In this document: positions 7,764-18,029 of the stretch, piece after piece
Position numbering within the stretch: the stretch's first letter is position 1
Layout: each line of letters opens with the position of its first letter
The notes under the pieces: generated by a model
Database searches by the model: none
Told to the model about the DNA's origin: nothing
The model's input: the letters and a program-made list of their open reading frames with translations, nothing else
From: JAOUJD01 sp963841815
Lineage (GTDB): Bacteria; Pseudomonadota; Gammaproteobacteria; Burkholderiales; Burkholderiaceae_F
Direction of reading: 5' to 3'
DNA: 64,000 nt
NCBI GenBank assembly: GCA_963841815.1
Contig: CAWJEE010000016.1
Coordinates: forward strand, 62,001 to 126,000
Made by a program: the position numbers and the translations under genes

Positions 7764-9170
7764 TCAGCGCTGCGCGAACTGCTCGGGGGACCAGCCGCCG
7801 CCCAGCGCCTTGTAGACGTCGACCAGCGCCGACTGCCGCGCGCGCAGCGCGACCAGCCGCGCGCGCTCGGCGTCGAGCAGGTTGCGCTGGTTGTCGAGCA
7901 CCTCGATGTAGCTGGTGTAGCCGGCCTTGTAGCGCAGGTCGGCGAGCCGCAGCGCCTCGGCGTACTGCGCGCGGCGGTCCTCCTGCGCCACGTAGCTCTC
8001 GCGCGCGGTGCGATGCGCGACGAGCGCGTCGTGGGCGTCGCGGAACGCCGACTGCACGGTGCGCACGTAGTCGAGCTCGGCCTGGTCGCGCTGCGACGTC
8101 GCCGCCTCGACCTGCGATGCGATGCGACCGGCGTCGAAGATCGGCTGGAGCACCGAGCCCGCGATCGTCCAGACGACGCCCGGCCCGCTGAAGAGATCCG
8201 ACAGGTCCGAGCTCTCGCTGCCGAGCCGCGCGGTCAGCGCGACCGCCGGGAAGTACTGCGCGCGCGCTTCCGTGATGCGCGCGTTCGTCGCGACGAGGTT
8301 CGCCTCCGCCCGCCGCACGTCGGGACGCCGGGCCAGCAGGTCCGACGGCAGTCCTTCCGGCACGACCGGTCCGCTGTCGTCGACCTTCAGTTCGACGTTG
8401 CGCGCGACCGCAGGGGTGAACACCGCGCGCGCGCTGCGGCCGGCAAGGGCCGCGAGCGCGGCTTCGGTCTGCGCCACGGCGCGCTGCAGCGGCGGGATCG
8501 ACGAAGCGACGGTGGCCCGTTCCGCTTCGGCCTGGCGCACTTCGAAGTCCCCGATCAGTCCAGCGTCGAAGCGCTGCTTCTGCAGGGTCACGCTCTCGAT
8601 GCGCGTCGCCAGCGTGTCGCGCGAAAGCTGCAGTTGGGCGTCTAGGCTGAGCAGCTGGAAGTACGTGCTCGCCACTTGCGCCGCGAGCACCGTGCGGACC
8701 GTCTCGGCGCTGTAGCGCGTGCCGAGCAGCGTGGCCTGCGCCGCCGTCGTGTTCGCCGCCAGCCGGCCCCACAGGTCGACCTCGTAGGCGACGTTCAGAC
8801 CGGCGCCGTAGTTGTTCGTGATCAGCGGGCCGGGGAAGCGCGGTTCGGTGGCATCGCTGCGTTGCGAGCGCGACGCGCCGAGGTAGGCGTCGACCGTGGG
8901 CAACTGGTACGAGCGCGCGAGCCGCAGGCTGGCGCGCGCCTCGTCGATGCGCGCCACGGCGATCCGCAGGTCGAGGTTGGCGGCGAGCGCTTCGTCGATC
9001 AGCGCCGTCAGTTGCGGATCGTTGAACTGGGTCCACCAGCGATCGATGCCGGGGACGGCGGCCGCGGTCGTCGGCGGCAGGTCGACCGGCGGCACGCGCG
9101 TCTCGGTCGTCGCGCAGGCGGTCAGCGCGGCCGCGAGCGCGAGGGCAACCAGGGTTCGCGATGTCGTCAT
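7764..9170 (-). CDS. RND efflux outer-membrane lipoprotein (OprM/NodT family)
   Basis: A 468-residue outer-membrane channel of a tripartite RND efflux pump. The signal peptide ends in a lipobox (LTAC, Cys19). Two repeated OEP domains follow, with the typical AVARIDEARASLRLARSYQLPTVDA helix and the second-repeat LLARRPDVRRAEANLVATNARI. Family length is normal. Its ATG overlaps the stop of the inner-membrane pump gene (ATGA), so the order adaptor, pump, channel matches mexA-mexB-oprM operons. Confidence 0.93.
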   Translation of the reverse strand: MTTSRTLVALALAAALTACATTETRVPPVDLPPTTAAAVPGIDRWWTQFNDPQLTALIDEALAANLDLRIAVARIDEARASLRLARSYQLPTVDAYLGASRSQRSDATEPRFPGPLITNNYGAGLNVAYEVDLWGRLAANTTAAQATLLGTRYSAETVRTVLAAQVASTYFQLLSLDAQLQLSRDTLATRIESVTLQKQRFDAGLIGDFEVRQAEAERATVASSIPPLQRAVAQTEAALAALAGRSARAVFTPAVARNVELKVDDSGPVVPEGLPSDLLARRPDVRRAEANLVATNARITEARAQYFPAVALTARLGSESSDLSDLFSGPGVVWTIAGSVLQPIFDAGRIASQVEAATSQRDQAELDYVRTVQSAFRDAHDALVAHRTARESYVAQEDRRAQYAEALRLADLRYKAGYTSYIEVLDNQRNLLDAERARLVALRARQSALVDVYKALGGGWSPEQFAQR

Positions 9171-12100
9171 AGCTCGCCTTTCCGGTGATGCACGTACTTC
9201 GCCTCTTCCGCCGCGATCTGGCGGTGGCGCTCGGCGCTCTTGCGCTCGTCCTCGGCGACCTCGGCGCGCAGCTCCGCCTCGCTGCGCGGCTCGCGCAGCT
9301 TGCGGTCGGTGATCAGCTTGAAGAAGAACGGCACGAAGAAGATCGCGAGGAAGGTCGCGGCCAGCATGCCGCCCATCACGCCGGTGCCGACCGAGATGCG
9401 CGCGCCGGCGCCCGCGCCGCTGGAGAACGCCAGCGGCACCACGCCGAGGATGAACGCGAGCGACGTCATCACGATCGGGCGGAACCGCAGCCGCGCCGCC
9501 TCGATCGCCGCGGCGGCGGTCGAGTGCCTTCGCCGCGCTTCAGCGACGGCGTACTCGACGATCAGGATCGCGTTCTTCGCCGCGAGGCCGAGCAGCGTGA
9601 CCAGGCCGATCTGGAAGTAGACGTCGTTGGTCATGCCGCGCAGCCACACCGCCGCCAGCGCGCCGAAGGTGCCGAACGGCAGCGCCAGCAGCACCGACAG
9701 CGGCAGCGACCACTTCTCGTACTGCGCGGCGAGGATCAGGAACACCATCACCACCGCCATGCCGAGCGCGAGCCCGGAGGTGCCCGCCGAGCGCTTCTCC
9801 TGGAACGACGCGCCGCTCCAGTCGAAGCTGAAGTCCGCCGGCAGCGCTTCGCGCGCGATCTGCTCGACCCGCGCGATCGCCTGGCCCGAGCTGACGCCCG
9901 GCGCGGCCTGCCCGAACATCTTCACGGCCGGCAGGTTGTTGAAGCGGTCGAGCGAGTCGGCGCCCGACGTGTGGCGCACGGTCACCAGCGACGACAGCGG
10001 CACCATCTCGCCGCTCGCGGAGCGGACCCACATGTTGCCGACCGACGTCGGGCCGGTTGCGGTACTGCGGCTCGGCGCTCATCAGCACCTGCCAGGTGCG
10101 GCCGTACTTGTTGAAGTCGTTGACGTAGTAGCTGCCGAGCGTGGCCGACAGCGTCGTCGAACACCTCGTCGATCGGCACGCCGAGCGCCTTCGCCTTGTC
10201 GCGGTCGACGTCGACGTACAGCTGCGGCACGTTGGCGCGCCACAGCGTCTGCGCGCCGCCGAGCATCGGGTCGCGAGTTCAGGCGCCCGAGCAGGCCGCT
10301 GCAGCGCCTGCTGCAGTCGCGGCCGGCCCGCCTTCGCCGCGGTTCTGGATGTACGACCTCGAAGCCGCCGGCGGTGCCGAGGCCGAAGATCGCCGGCGGC
10401 GCGAAGGCGAGCACCAGGCCCTCCTTGATGTGGCCGGTCTTCATGAAGAACTCGCCGACCAGCTGCTGCGTGTTCACGCTGCGCTCGTCCCACGGCTTCT
10501 GCGTGACGAAGATCGTCGCCGCGTTGTTGCGCATAGCCGCCGCCGAGGAAGTCGAAGCCGGTGAACGCGACCACGTCCTGGTTGACCGGGTTCGACGTCA
10601 GGATGCTCGACCACCTCGCTTGACGACCTTGTCGGTGCGCTGCAGCGACGCGCCGTCGGGCAGGATCACCGCGGCGATGTAGAAGCCCTGGTCCTCGTCG
10701 GGCACCAGCGAGCCGGGCGTGGCGCGCCACAGGCCGACGGCGATCGCCACCATGCCGCCGAACAGCAGCAGCGCGATCGCGCCGCGTCGCATCATCCAGA
10801 TCACGCCGCTCGACGTAGCGGTGCGTGACGCGCTTGAACCAGTCGTTGAACGCCGTGAAGAAGCGGCCGGGCTGCTTGTGCTCGGCGCTTCAGCATCATC
10901 ACGCACAGGCTCGGCGTCAGCGTCAGCGCGACGACGCCCGAGATCGCCACCGCGATCGAGATCGTGATCGCGAACTGCCGGTACAGCTCGCCGGTGAGCC
11001 CGCCGAGGAAGGCGATCGGGACGAACACCGAGACCAGCACCAGCACGATCGCGATGACCGGCCCGCTGACCTCGCGCATCGCGATGATCGCCGCCTCGCG
11101 CGCGTCGAGCTTCTCCTCGTGCATGATGCGCTCGACGTTCTCGAGCACGACGATCGCGTCGTCGACCACGATGCCGATGGCCAGCACCATGCCGAACAGC
11201 GTCAGCGTGTTGATCGAGTAGCCGAGCATCAGCAGGCCCGCGAACGTGCCGATCAGCGAGACCGGCACGGCGATGATCGGGATCAGCGTGGCGCGCCAGT
11301 TCTGCAGGAACAGGTAGACGACGAGGAACACCAGCAGCATCGCCTCGACCAGCGTCTTCACCACCTCGCGGATCGACACCTCGACGAAGCGCGTGGTGTC
11401 GTAGGCGACGGCGTACGACAGGCCCGCCGGGAAGCCCTGTCGACAGCTCCTGCACGCGGTTCTTCACGGTCGCGGCGACCTCGAGCGCGTTCGCGCCCGG
11501 CTGCAGGAAGATGCCCACCAGCGTCGCGCTCTTGCCGTTGTAGCGGCCGACGAAGTCGTAGTCCTTGCTGCCGAGCTCGACGCGCGCGACGTCCTTCAGC
11601 CGCACGGCGGAGCCGCCCGGCGACGAGCGCACGATGATCTCCTCGAACTCCTTCGGGTCCGCGAGCCGCCCGCGCGTCGTCACCGTGTAGACGAGATCCT
11701 GCTCCTGCGCGCCATACGGCGCCTGGCCGACCTTGCCGGCCGCGAACTGCGCGTTCTGCTCGTTGACCGCGCGCAGGACGTCCGTCGTGGTGAGCTGCAG
11801 CTGCGCGAGGCGGTCGGGCCGCAGCCAGATCCGCATCGCGTAGTCCTTTGCGCCGAAGATCTGCACGTTGGTGGTGCCCGGCAGCCGCTTCAGCTCGTCG
11901 AGCACGTTGAGCGTCACGTAGTTCGAGATGTACAGGTCGTCGAAGCGGCCGTCCGGCGAGTAGAAGGCGATGACCTGCAGGAAGGCCGACGAGCCCTTCT
12001 CGACCACCACGCCCTGCCGCCGCACGTCCTCGGGCAGCCGCGCCTCGGCCTGCTTCACGCGGTTGTTGACGTTCTGCGCGGCCTGGTCGACGTCGGTGCC

Positions 12101-12391
12101 GATTTCGAACGTGACCTGGATCTCGACCAGGCCGTTCGACGACGAGTTGCTGCTCATGTAGAGCATGCGTTCGACGCCGTTGATCGCGTTCTCGAGCGGC
12201 GCGGCCACGGTCTGCTCGAGCACCTGCGCCGACGCGCCCGGGTAGACCGCGCGCACGCTGACCACCGGCGGCGCGATCTCGGGGTACTGCGCGACCGGCA
12301 GCACGCGCATCGCGGCGAGGCCGGCGATGACGATGAAGATCGACAGCACGACCGCGAAGATCGGCCGGTCGATGAAGAAGCGGGAAAACAT
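9167..12391 (-). pseudogene. RND efflux pump, AcrB/MexB-like (HAE1), frame broken by about 12 single-base insertions
   Basis: Proton-driven inner-membrane multidrug pump. It begins MFSRFFIDRPIFAVVLSIFI at 12391, with an AAGGA-type site upstream. TM4 has the proton-relay pair in AIGIVVDDAIVVLENVERI, and TM10 has the partner Lys in GLAAKNAILIVEYA. The frame is intact from 12391 to ~11440 and from ~10040 to the end. Between these points about 12 frame changes, all +1, occur near 11440, 10885, 10812, 10617, 10608, 10535, 10353, 10317, 10303, 10275, 10153 and 10045. Removing them gives ~1070 residues, the normal HAE1 length. Conservation on both sides of each lesion argues for sequence error; a truly inactive pump is the alternative. 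Confidence 0.88.
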
Positions 12392-12451
12392 GGGGAGGTG
12401 TCCTTGCCTGGAGACGCGGTGCGCGCGGGTGCGCACCGCGACTTAGGTTTC

Positions 12452-13771
12452 CTATTTCTTCTGCGCCGGGCCGGCGTCCTTCCCCGGCTCGCCCTTGGCC
12501 GCTCCCGGCGGCCCGCCCTTGCCGTCCATGCCCGGCGGCGGGCCGAGCATGATCGGAGCGCCACCCGGGATCGGAAAGATCTTCGCGGTGCCGTCGACGA
12601 TCACGACGTCGCCTGCCGCCAGTCCCTTCTCGATGATCCACTGCGGCTGGCCGTCGAGGTCGATCCACTCGCCGACCGTCACCGGGCGCGGCAGCGCGAC
12701 GTCCTTGCCGTCCTGCGACTTGCCGGTCACGTAGACGAACTTGCCCTGCGGGCCGTCCATCACCGCGCGCTGCGGCACGACGATCACGTCGGGCCGGGGC
12801 GCGCTGTCGATCACCGCGCGCACGAACTGGCCCGGGCGCAGCGCGCCGTCCGGGTTCGGCACCTCGGCGCGCGCGTCGAACGAACCGGTCTGCGTGTTCA
12901 CGCGCGGATCGATGAACGCAAGGCGGCCCTTGTGCGGGTAAACGGTGCCGTCGGACAGCTTGAGCGTCACGGTGGCCGCCTGCACGTCCTTCGGACTGGC
13001 CGCGATCGCGGCGGGGGTGCCGATGGCCTTCAGCACCAGGCGCTGCTCGGCTTCGGACACGCCGAAGTTCACGTACAGCGGGTCGACCTGCGAGACGGTC
13101 GTCAGCAGGCTCGCGTCGCCCGGCGAGACAAGCGAGCCTTCGGATTTCAGCGCCCGGCTCGCCAGCCCGCCCACCGGCGCGGTCACGGAGGTGTACCCGA
13201 GGTTCAGCCGCGCTTCGGTCAGGCGTGCCTGCGCCTGCTTCACGGCGGCAGCGCCGGTCTCGGCGGCGGACACGGCTTCGTCGTAGTCGCGCTGGCTGAT
13301 CGCCTTGCTGCCAGCCAGTGGCTTCACCCGTTCGAGGTTCCGGCTCGCCTGCGCCGACTGGGCCTCAGCGCGGGCGAGGTCGGCTTCAGCCGCCTGCACC
13401 TGCGCCGCGTACGGTTTCGGATCGATCACGAAGAGCAACTGGCCGGCCTTGACGCGGCTGCCCTCCTGGTAAGTGCGGCGCTCGAGGATCCCCTGGACGC
13501 GCGCCCGAACCTCGGCCTCCTTCGAGCCGGCGGTCTGGCCGACGAACTCGAACCGGACCGGAACCGACACCGGCTTCACCGTCTGCACGGCCACTAGGGC
13601 TGGCGGCATCCCGCCGCCACCCGGCCCTTGCGGCGCTCCGCTTCGGTTGCATCCCACGAGCACGGCTATAGTGGCGACAACGCTTACCACGAGGGTGAGC
13701 GCCCGCACCCACGCAGCTCGCCGGTCGGCAATATCCAGGGGAACGTGACCCTTCGCACTGTTTCTCGTCAT
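12452..13771 (-). CDS. RND efflux periplasmic adaptor (MexA/AcrA-like)
   Basis: A 439-residue membrane-fusion protein linking the RND pump to its outer-membrane channel. It has an N-terminal hydrophobic segment ending in a lipobox-like VLVGC, a biotinyl-lipoyl-like half (VRARVQGILERRTYQEGSRVKAGQ), a coiled-coil hairpin and the second lipoyl half (LGYTSVTAPVGGLASRA). The tail is Gly/Pro/Lys-rich. The start at 13771 was preferred to 13819, which would place the start next to the operator. It is the first gene of the efflux operon and is controlled from the 13772-13877 region shared with the divergent TetR gene. Confidence 0.92.
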   Translation of the reverse strand: MTRNSAKGHVPLDIADRRAAWVRALTLVVSVVATIAVLVGCNRSGAPQGPGGGGMPPALVAVQTVKPVSVPVRFEFVGQTAGSKEAEVRARVQGILERRTYQEGSRVKAGQLLFVIDPKPYAAQVQAAEADLARAEAQSAQASRNLERVKPLAGSKAISQRDYDEAVSAAETGAAAVKQAQARLTEARLNLGYTSVTAPVGGLASRALKSEGSLVSPGDASLLTTVSQVDPLYVNFGVSEAEQRLVLKAIGTPAAIAASPKDVQAATVTLKLSDGTVYPHKGRLAFIDPRVNTQTGSFDARAEVPNPDGALRPGQFVRAVIDSAPRPDVIVVPQRAVMDGPQGKFVYVTGKSQDGKDVALPRPVTVGEWIDLDGQPQWIIEKGLAAGDVVIVDGTAKIFPIPGGAPIMLGPPPGMDGKGGPPGAAKGEPGKDAGPAQKK

Positions 13772-13814
13772 TTGGAAGACCTGGCGGAGTTGTTTTTCTT
13801 GCGATGCCGCATAA

Positions 13815-13838
13815 TACATACATCCATGGATGTTTATA
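13815..13838. promoter_or_regulatory. AcrR/TtgR-like operator between adaptor and repressor genes
   Basis: A 24-bp inverted repeat whose core ACATCCATGGATGT (13820-13833) is a perfect palindrome. It begins TACATACAT and ends TGTTTATA, and closely resembles the acrAB operator bound by E. coli AcrR (from memory, TACATACAT...ATGTATGTA). A TATTAT -10-like element for the adaptor gene overlaps it on the minus strand. Confidence 0.75.
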
Positions 13839-13877
13839 TTTCAGTTCTGTTTCTGTTTCGGATGACGGTGGGTCAGG

Positions 13878-14528
13878 ATGGTTAGGCGGACCAAGGAAGA
13901 AGCGGCGGAGACGCGCGAGCAAGTGCTGGACGCGGCGGAACAGGTGTTCCGCCAGCGCGGCGTGGGGCACGCGTCGCTCGCGGAGGTGGCCGACGCAGCC
14001 GGCGTGACGCGCGGCGCGATCTACCACCACTTCTCGAGCAAGGCCGAGCTCTTCGAGGCGATGCTGGCGCGGGCCGAGATGCCGCTCGACATGGCGTTCG
14101 ATGGGGCGGCGCTGCCGGTGGCGGACGCGCTCGGCATGGCGCGCGACACCGCCGTCAAGGCCCTGCTGCACCTGACCTCGTGCGAGCGCGTTCGGAACAT
14201 CTTCGAAGTCGCGTTCCTGCGCTGCGAGTACACCGACGAGCTGGCGCCGGTCGAGCAGCGGCACCTGCAGGAGCGCACGCAGTGCCTGGGCTTCGGCAAG
14301 GCGCTGCTCGACCAGGCGGTGGCGCGCGGCCAGCTACCGCCGGACACCGACACGCAGCTCGCCTCCCACGCGCTCTACGCGTTCATCGGCGGCGTCATGC
14401 GCGACTGGGTGCAGGCGCCTGCCAGCTTCGACCTGAAGGCTGCCGCGTCGCCGCTGGTCGAAGTCTTCTTCGCCGGTCTGAAGGCCGCGCCGCCCCGCTT
14501 GCGCGAGTCGAGCGAGTCGTCCGTCTGA
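13878..14528 (+). CDS. TetR-family efflux repressor (AcrR/TtgR-like)
   Basis: A 216-residue TetR repressor. The N-terminal helix-turn-helix (RGVGHASLAEVADAAGVTRGAIYHHFSSKAELF) and the TetR_C_2-like ligand-binding half match AcrR/TtgR/MexR-type repressors of RND pumps, which release DNA on binding drugs. It is divergent from the efflux operon with the palindromic operator between them, so autoregulation and repression of the pump are likely. Confidence 0.93.
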   Translation: MVRRTKEEAAETREQVLDAAEQVFRQRGVGHASLAEVADAAGVTRGAIYHHFSSKAELFEAMLARAEMPLDMAFDGAALPVADALGMARDTAVKALLHLTSCERVRNIFEVAFLRCEYTDELAPVEQRHLQERTQCLGFGKALLDQAVARGQLPPDTDTQLASHALYAFIGGVMRDWVQAPASFDLKAAASPLVEVFFAGLKAAPPRLRESSESSV

Positions 14529-14529
14529 T

Positions 14530-14545
14530 TGTCGTCCCGGCGACA
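14530..14545. promoter_or_regulatory. Crp/Fnr-like inverted repeat (TGTCG-N6-CGACA), copy 1
   Basis: TGTCG and CGACA separated by TCCCGG, just after the tetR stop and 156 bases before icmF. A nearly identical element (centre TCCGGG) lies at 60010-60025 beside a Crp/Fnr gene. The 5-6-5 spacing is that of Crp-family operators. The role is inferred. Confidence 0.4.
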
Positions 14546-14607
14546 GGGTGCTGGCGCAGAGACCGCACTACGATCAAGGGCGCGCGTGAACACCCGAATG
14601 CGGTGAT

Positions 14608-14639
14608 CCTCCAAGTTGACGTTAACGTCAACTTGGAGG
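14608..14639. promoter_or_regulatory. Perfect 32-bp palindrome upstream of icmF
   Basis: Both halves match exactly around the centre GTT/AAC; the core is TTGACGTTAACGTCAA and the outer arms are CCTCCAAG/CTTGGAGG. It lies 61 bases before the icmF start and lacks a T-tract, so it reads as an operator. The core resembles the inverted repeats recalled for MerR-family LiuR-type regulators of acyl-CoA catabolism. Confidence 0.65.
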
Positions 14640-14700
14640 CAAGCTAGCCCTTCCTGCGCCTCTCCCACCGAGGGGCCGCTCCTCACCTACGGGAGTCGCG

Positions 14701-17700
14701 ATGACCGACCTCTCCGAAATCAGGAAGCTCGCCAGCTACCGCCCGAAGCACAAGGTCCGCTTCGTCACCGCCGCGTCGCTGTTCGACGGCCACGACGCCA
14801 GCATCAACATCATGCGGCGCATCCTGCAGAGCATGGGCGCGGAGGTCATCCATCTCGGGCACAACCGCTCGGTGGACGAGGTCGTGACGGCGGCCCTGCA
14901 GGAGGACGTGCAGGGCATCGCGGTGTCGAGCTACCAGGGCGGCCACGTCGAGTTCTTCAAGTACATGCTCGACCTGCTTGCGCGAACGCGGCGGCGAGTC
15001 GAACATCCGCGTGTTACGGCGGCGGCGGCGGCGTGATCGTCCCCGAGGAGATCAGGGAGCTGCACGACTACGGCGTGGCGCGCATCTTCTCGCCGGAAGA
15101 CGGCCAGAAGATGGGCCTCGCACGGAATGATCGGGCTGATGGTCGCCGAGTGCGACCACGACCTCGGCGCAGGTCGCGCCGACGTCGCTCGACAGCCTGA
15201 AGGACAAGGACGCGACGAAGCGGTGGCGCGCGCTGGCGCAGCTGATCACCGCGCTCGAGCTGGACGAGGCCGACGCGAAGCTGGTCGAGGCGCTGCACAA
15301 GCAGGCCGACACGGCGAAGGTGCCGGTGCTGGGCGTGACGGGCACCGGTGGCGCCGGCAAGAGCTCGCTGACCGACGAACTGGTGCGCCGCCTGCGGCTC
15401 GACCAGGGCGACCAGCTGAACATCGCGGTCATCTCCATCGACCCGTCGCGCCGCAAGAGCGGCGGCGCGCTGCTCGGCGACCGCATCCGCATGAACGCGA
15501 TCGGCCCGTGGCGCCACGGACCGAAGGTCTACATGCGCTCGCTCGCCACCCGCGAGGCGGGCAGCGAGATCAGCGAGGCGCTGCCGCACGCCGTGGCCGC
15601 GGCCAAGGTCGCCGGCTTCGACGTCGTGATCGTCGAGACCTCGGGCATCGGCCAGGGCGACGCCGCGGTCGTGCCGCACGTCGACCTCAGCCTCTACGTG
15701 ATGACGCCGGAGTACGGCGCCGCGAGCCAGCTCGAGAAGATCGACATGCTCGACTTCGCGGACTTCGTCGCGATCAACAAGTTCGACCGCAAGGGCGCGG
15801 CCGACGCGCTGCGCGACGTGGCCAAGCAGGTGCAGCGGAACAAGGGCGACTTCGCGAAGAGGCCCGACGAGATGCCGGTGTTCGGCACGATGGCAGCGCG
15901 CTTCAACGACGACGGCGTCACGGCGCTGTACCAGGCGCTGCTGCCGCGGCTGAAGGAGCTGGGCCTGAAGGCGGGCGACGGCACCCTGCCCGAAAGTGAC
16001 GACGCGCCACTCGACCAACCAGACTCCGATCGTGCCGCCGTCGCGCACGCGCTACCTCGCCGAGATCTCGGACACGGTGCGCGGCTACAAGAAGCGCGCG
16101 GTCGAGCAGTCGCGCATCGCGCGCCAGCGCCAGCAGCTGCGCGAGGCGAAGCGGATGCTGGAGAACGAGTGCAAGGCCAAGGAGGGGGAGGGGCCCCTCC
16201 TTCAAGCTGCTTACGCGAATCTCGACGCGCTCGCCTCCGATCGCGACGCGAAGCTCGATGCGCGCAGCAGGAAGCTGCTCGACATGTGGCCGCAGATGCG
16301 AAAGGCCTACGCGGGCGACGAGTACGTCGTGAAGATCCGCGACCGGGAGATGCGCACGAAGCTGACGACACACGTCGCTGTCCGGCAGCAAGATCCGCAA
16401 GGTGGCGCTGCCCGCATTACGAGGACCACGGCGAGCTGCTGAGGTGGCTGCTGCTGGAAAACGTGCCCGGCAGCTTCCCGTACACCGCCGGCGTGTTCGC
16501 GTTCAAGCGCGAGAACGAGGACCCGACGCGGATGTTCGCGGGCGAGGGCGACCCGTTCCGCACCAACCGGCGCTTCAAGCTGCTGTCCGAAGGCATGCCG
16601 GCCAAGCGGCTGTCGACCGCGTTCGACTCGGTGACGCTGTACGGCAACGACCCGGACCTGCGGCCCGACATCTACGGCAAGGTCGGCAACAGCGGCGTGT
16701 CAGCATCGCGACGCTCGACGACCTGAAGGTGCTCTACTCGGGTTTCGACCTCACCGCGCCGAACACCTCGGTCAGCATGACGATCAACGGCCCGGCGCCG
16801 ACGATCCTCGCGATGTTCATGAACACCGCGATCGACCAGAACCTCGACAAGTTCCGCGCCGACAACGGCCGCGAGCCGACCGAGGACGAGGCCGCGAAGA
16901 TCCGCGCGTGGGTGCTGGAGAACGTGCGCGGCACCGTGCAGGCCGACATCCTGAAGGAAGACCAGGGCCAGAACACCTGCATCTTCTCGACCGAGTTCTC
17001 GCTGAAGGTGATGGGCGACATCCAGGAGTACTTCGTCCACCACGACGTGCGGAACTTCTACTCGGTCTCGATCAGCGGCTATCACATCGCCGAGGCCGGG
17101 GCGAACCCGATCAGCCAGCTCGCGTTCACGCTCGCCAACGGCTTCACGTTCGTCGAGGCGTACCTCGCGCGCGGCATGCACATCGACGACTTCGCGCCGA
17201 ACCTGAGCTTCTTCTTCAGCAACGGCATGGACCCGGAGTACACCGTGATGGGTCGCGTGGCGCGGCGCATCTGGGCGGTGGCGATGCGCGACAAGTACGG
17301 CGCGAACGAGCGCAGCCAGAAGCTCAAGTACCACTGCCAGACCAGCGGGCGCTCGCTGCACGCGCAGGAGATCCAGTTCAACGACATCCGCACCACGCTG
17401 CAGGCGCTGATCGCGACCTACGACAACGCGAATTCGCCTGCACACCAACGCCTACGACGAGGCGATCACCACGCCGACCGAGGAGAGCGTGCGGCGCGCG
17501 ATGGCGATCCAGCTGATCATCAACCGCGAGTGGGGCCTGGCGAAGAACGAGAACCCCAACCAGGGCAGCTTCATCATCGACGAGCTCACCGAACTGGTCG
17601 AGGAAGCGGTGCTGAAGGAGTTCGAGGCGATCAGCGAGCGCGGCGGCGTGCTCGGCGCGATGGAGCTCGGCTACCAGCGCGGCAAGATCCAGGAAGAGTC

Positions 17701-18028
17701 ACTGCACTACGAGCACCTGAAGCACACCGGCGAGTACCCGATCATCGGCGTCAACACCTTCCGCAACCCGCACGTGTCGGACACGCCGCAGAAGATCGAG
17801 CTCGCGCGCTCGACCGAGGAAGAGAAGCAGGGCCAGCTCGCGCGCCTGCAGGACTTCCACAAGCGCCACGCGAAGGAGGCGCCGAAGATGCTGAAGAAGC
17901 TTCAGCAGGCGGTGATCCGGAACGAGAACGTGTTCGCGGTGCTGATGGAGGCGGTGCGGGTGTGCTCGCTGGGGCAGATCACGAATGCGCTGTTCGAGGT
18001 GGGGGGGCAGTATCGGCGGAGCATGTAG
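14701..18028 (+). pseudogene. icmF: Fused isobutyryl-CoA mutase IcmF, frame broken by about 10 single-base insertions
   Basis: Adenosylcobalamin-dependent mutase interconverting isobutyryl-CoA and butyryl-CoA, with a built-in G-protein chaperone. Domains in order: B12-binding (FDGHDASINIMRRI, ~20-150), MeaI-type GTPase (P-loop GVTGTGGAGKSS), linker, and the large catalytic barrel (RTNRRFKLLSEGMPAKRLSTAFDS; TSVSMTINGPAP; YHCQTSGRSLHAQEIQFNDIRTTLQAL). The start at 14701 has GGGAG eight bases upstream. Frame changes, all fitting +1, occur near 14978, 15014, 15121, 15172, 15997, 16371, 16414, 16700-16705 (two) and 17437. Removing ten bases gives ~1105 residues, close to family length. The gene follows two palindromic elements and is convergent with an unknown gene. 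Confidence 0.88.
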
Positions 18029-18029
18029 C

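Noticed and set aside
10040..17438. Programmed ribosomal frameshifting in the AcrB-like and icmF genes
   Set aside because: There are too many shifts, all without slippery heptamers, and homologues are read in one frame.
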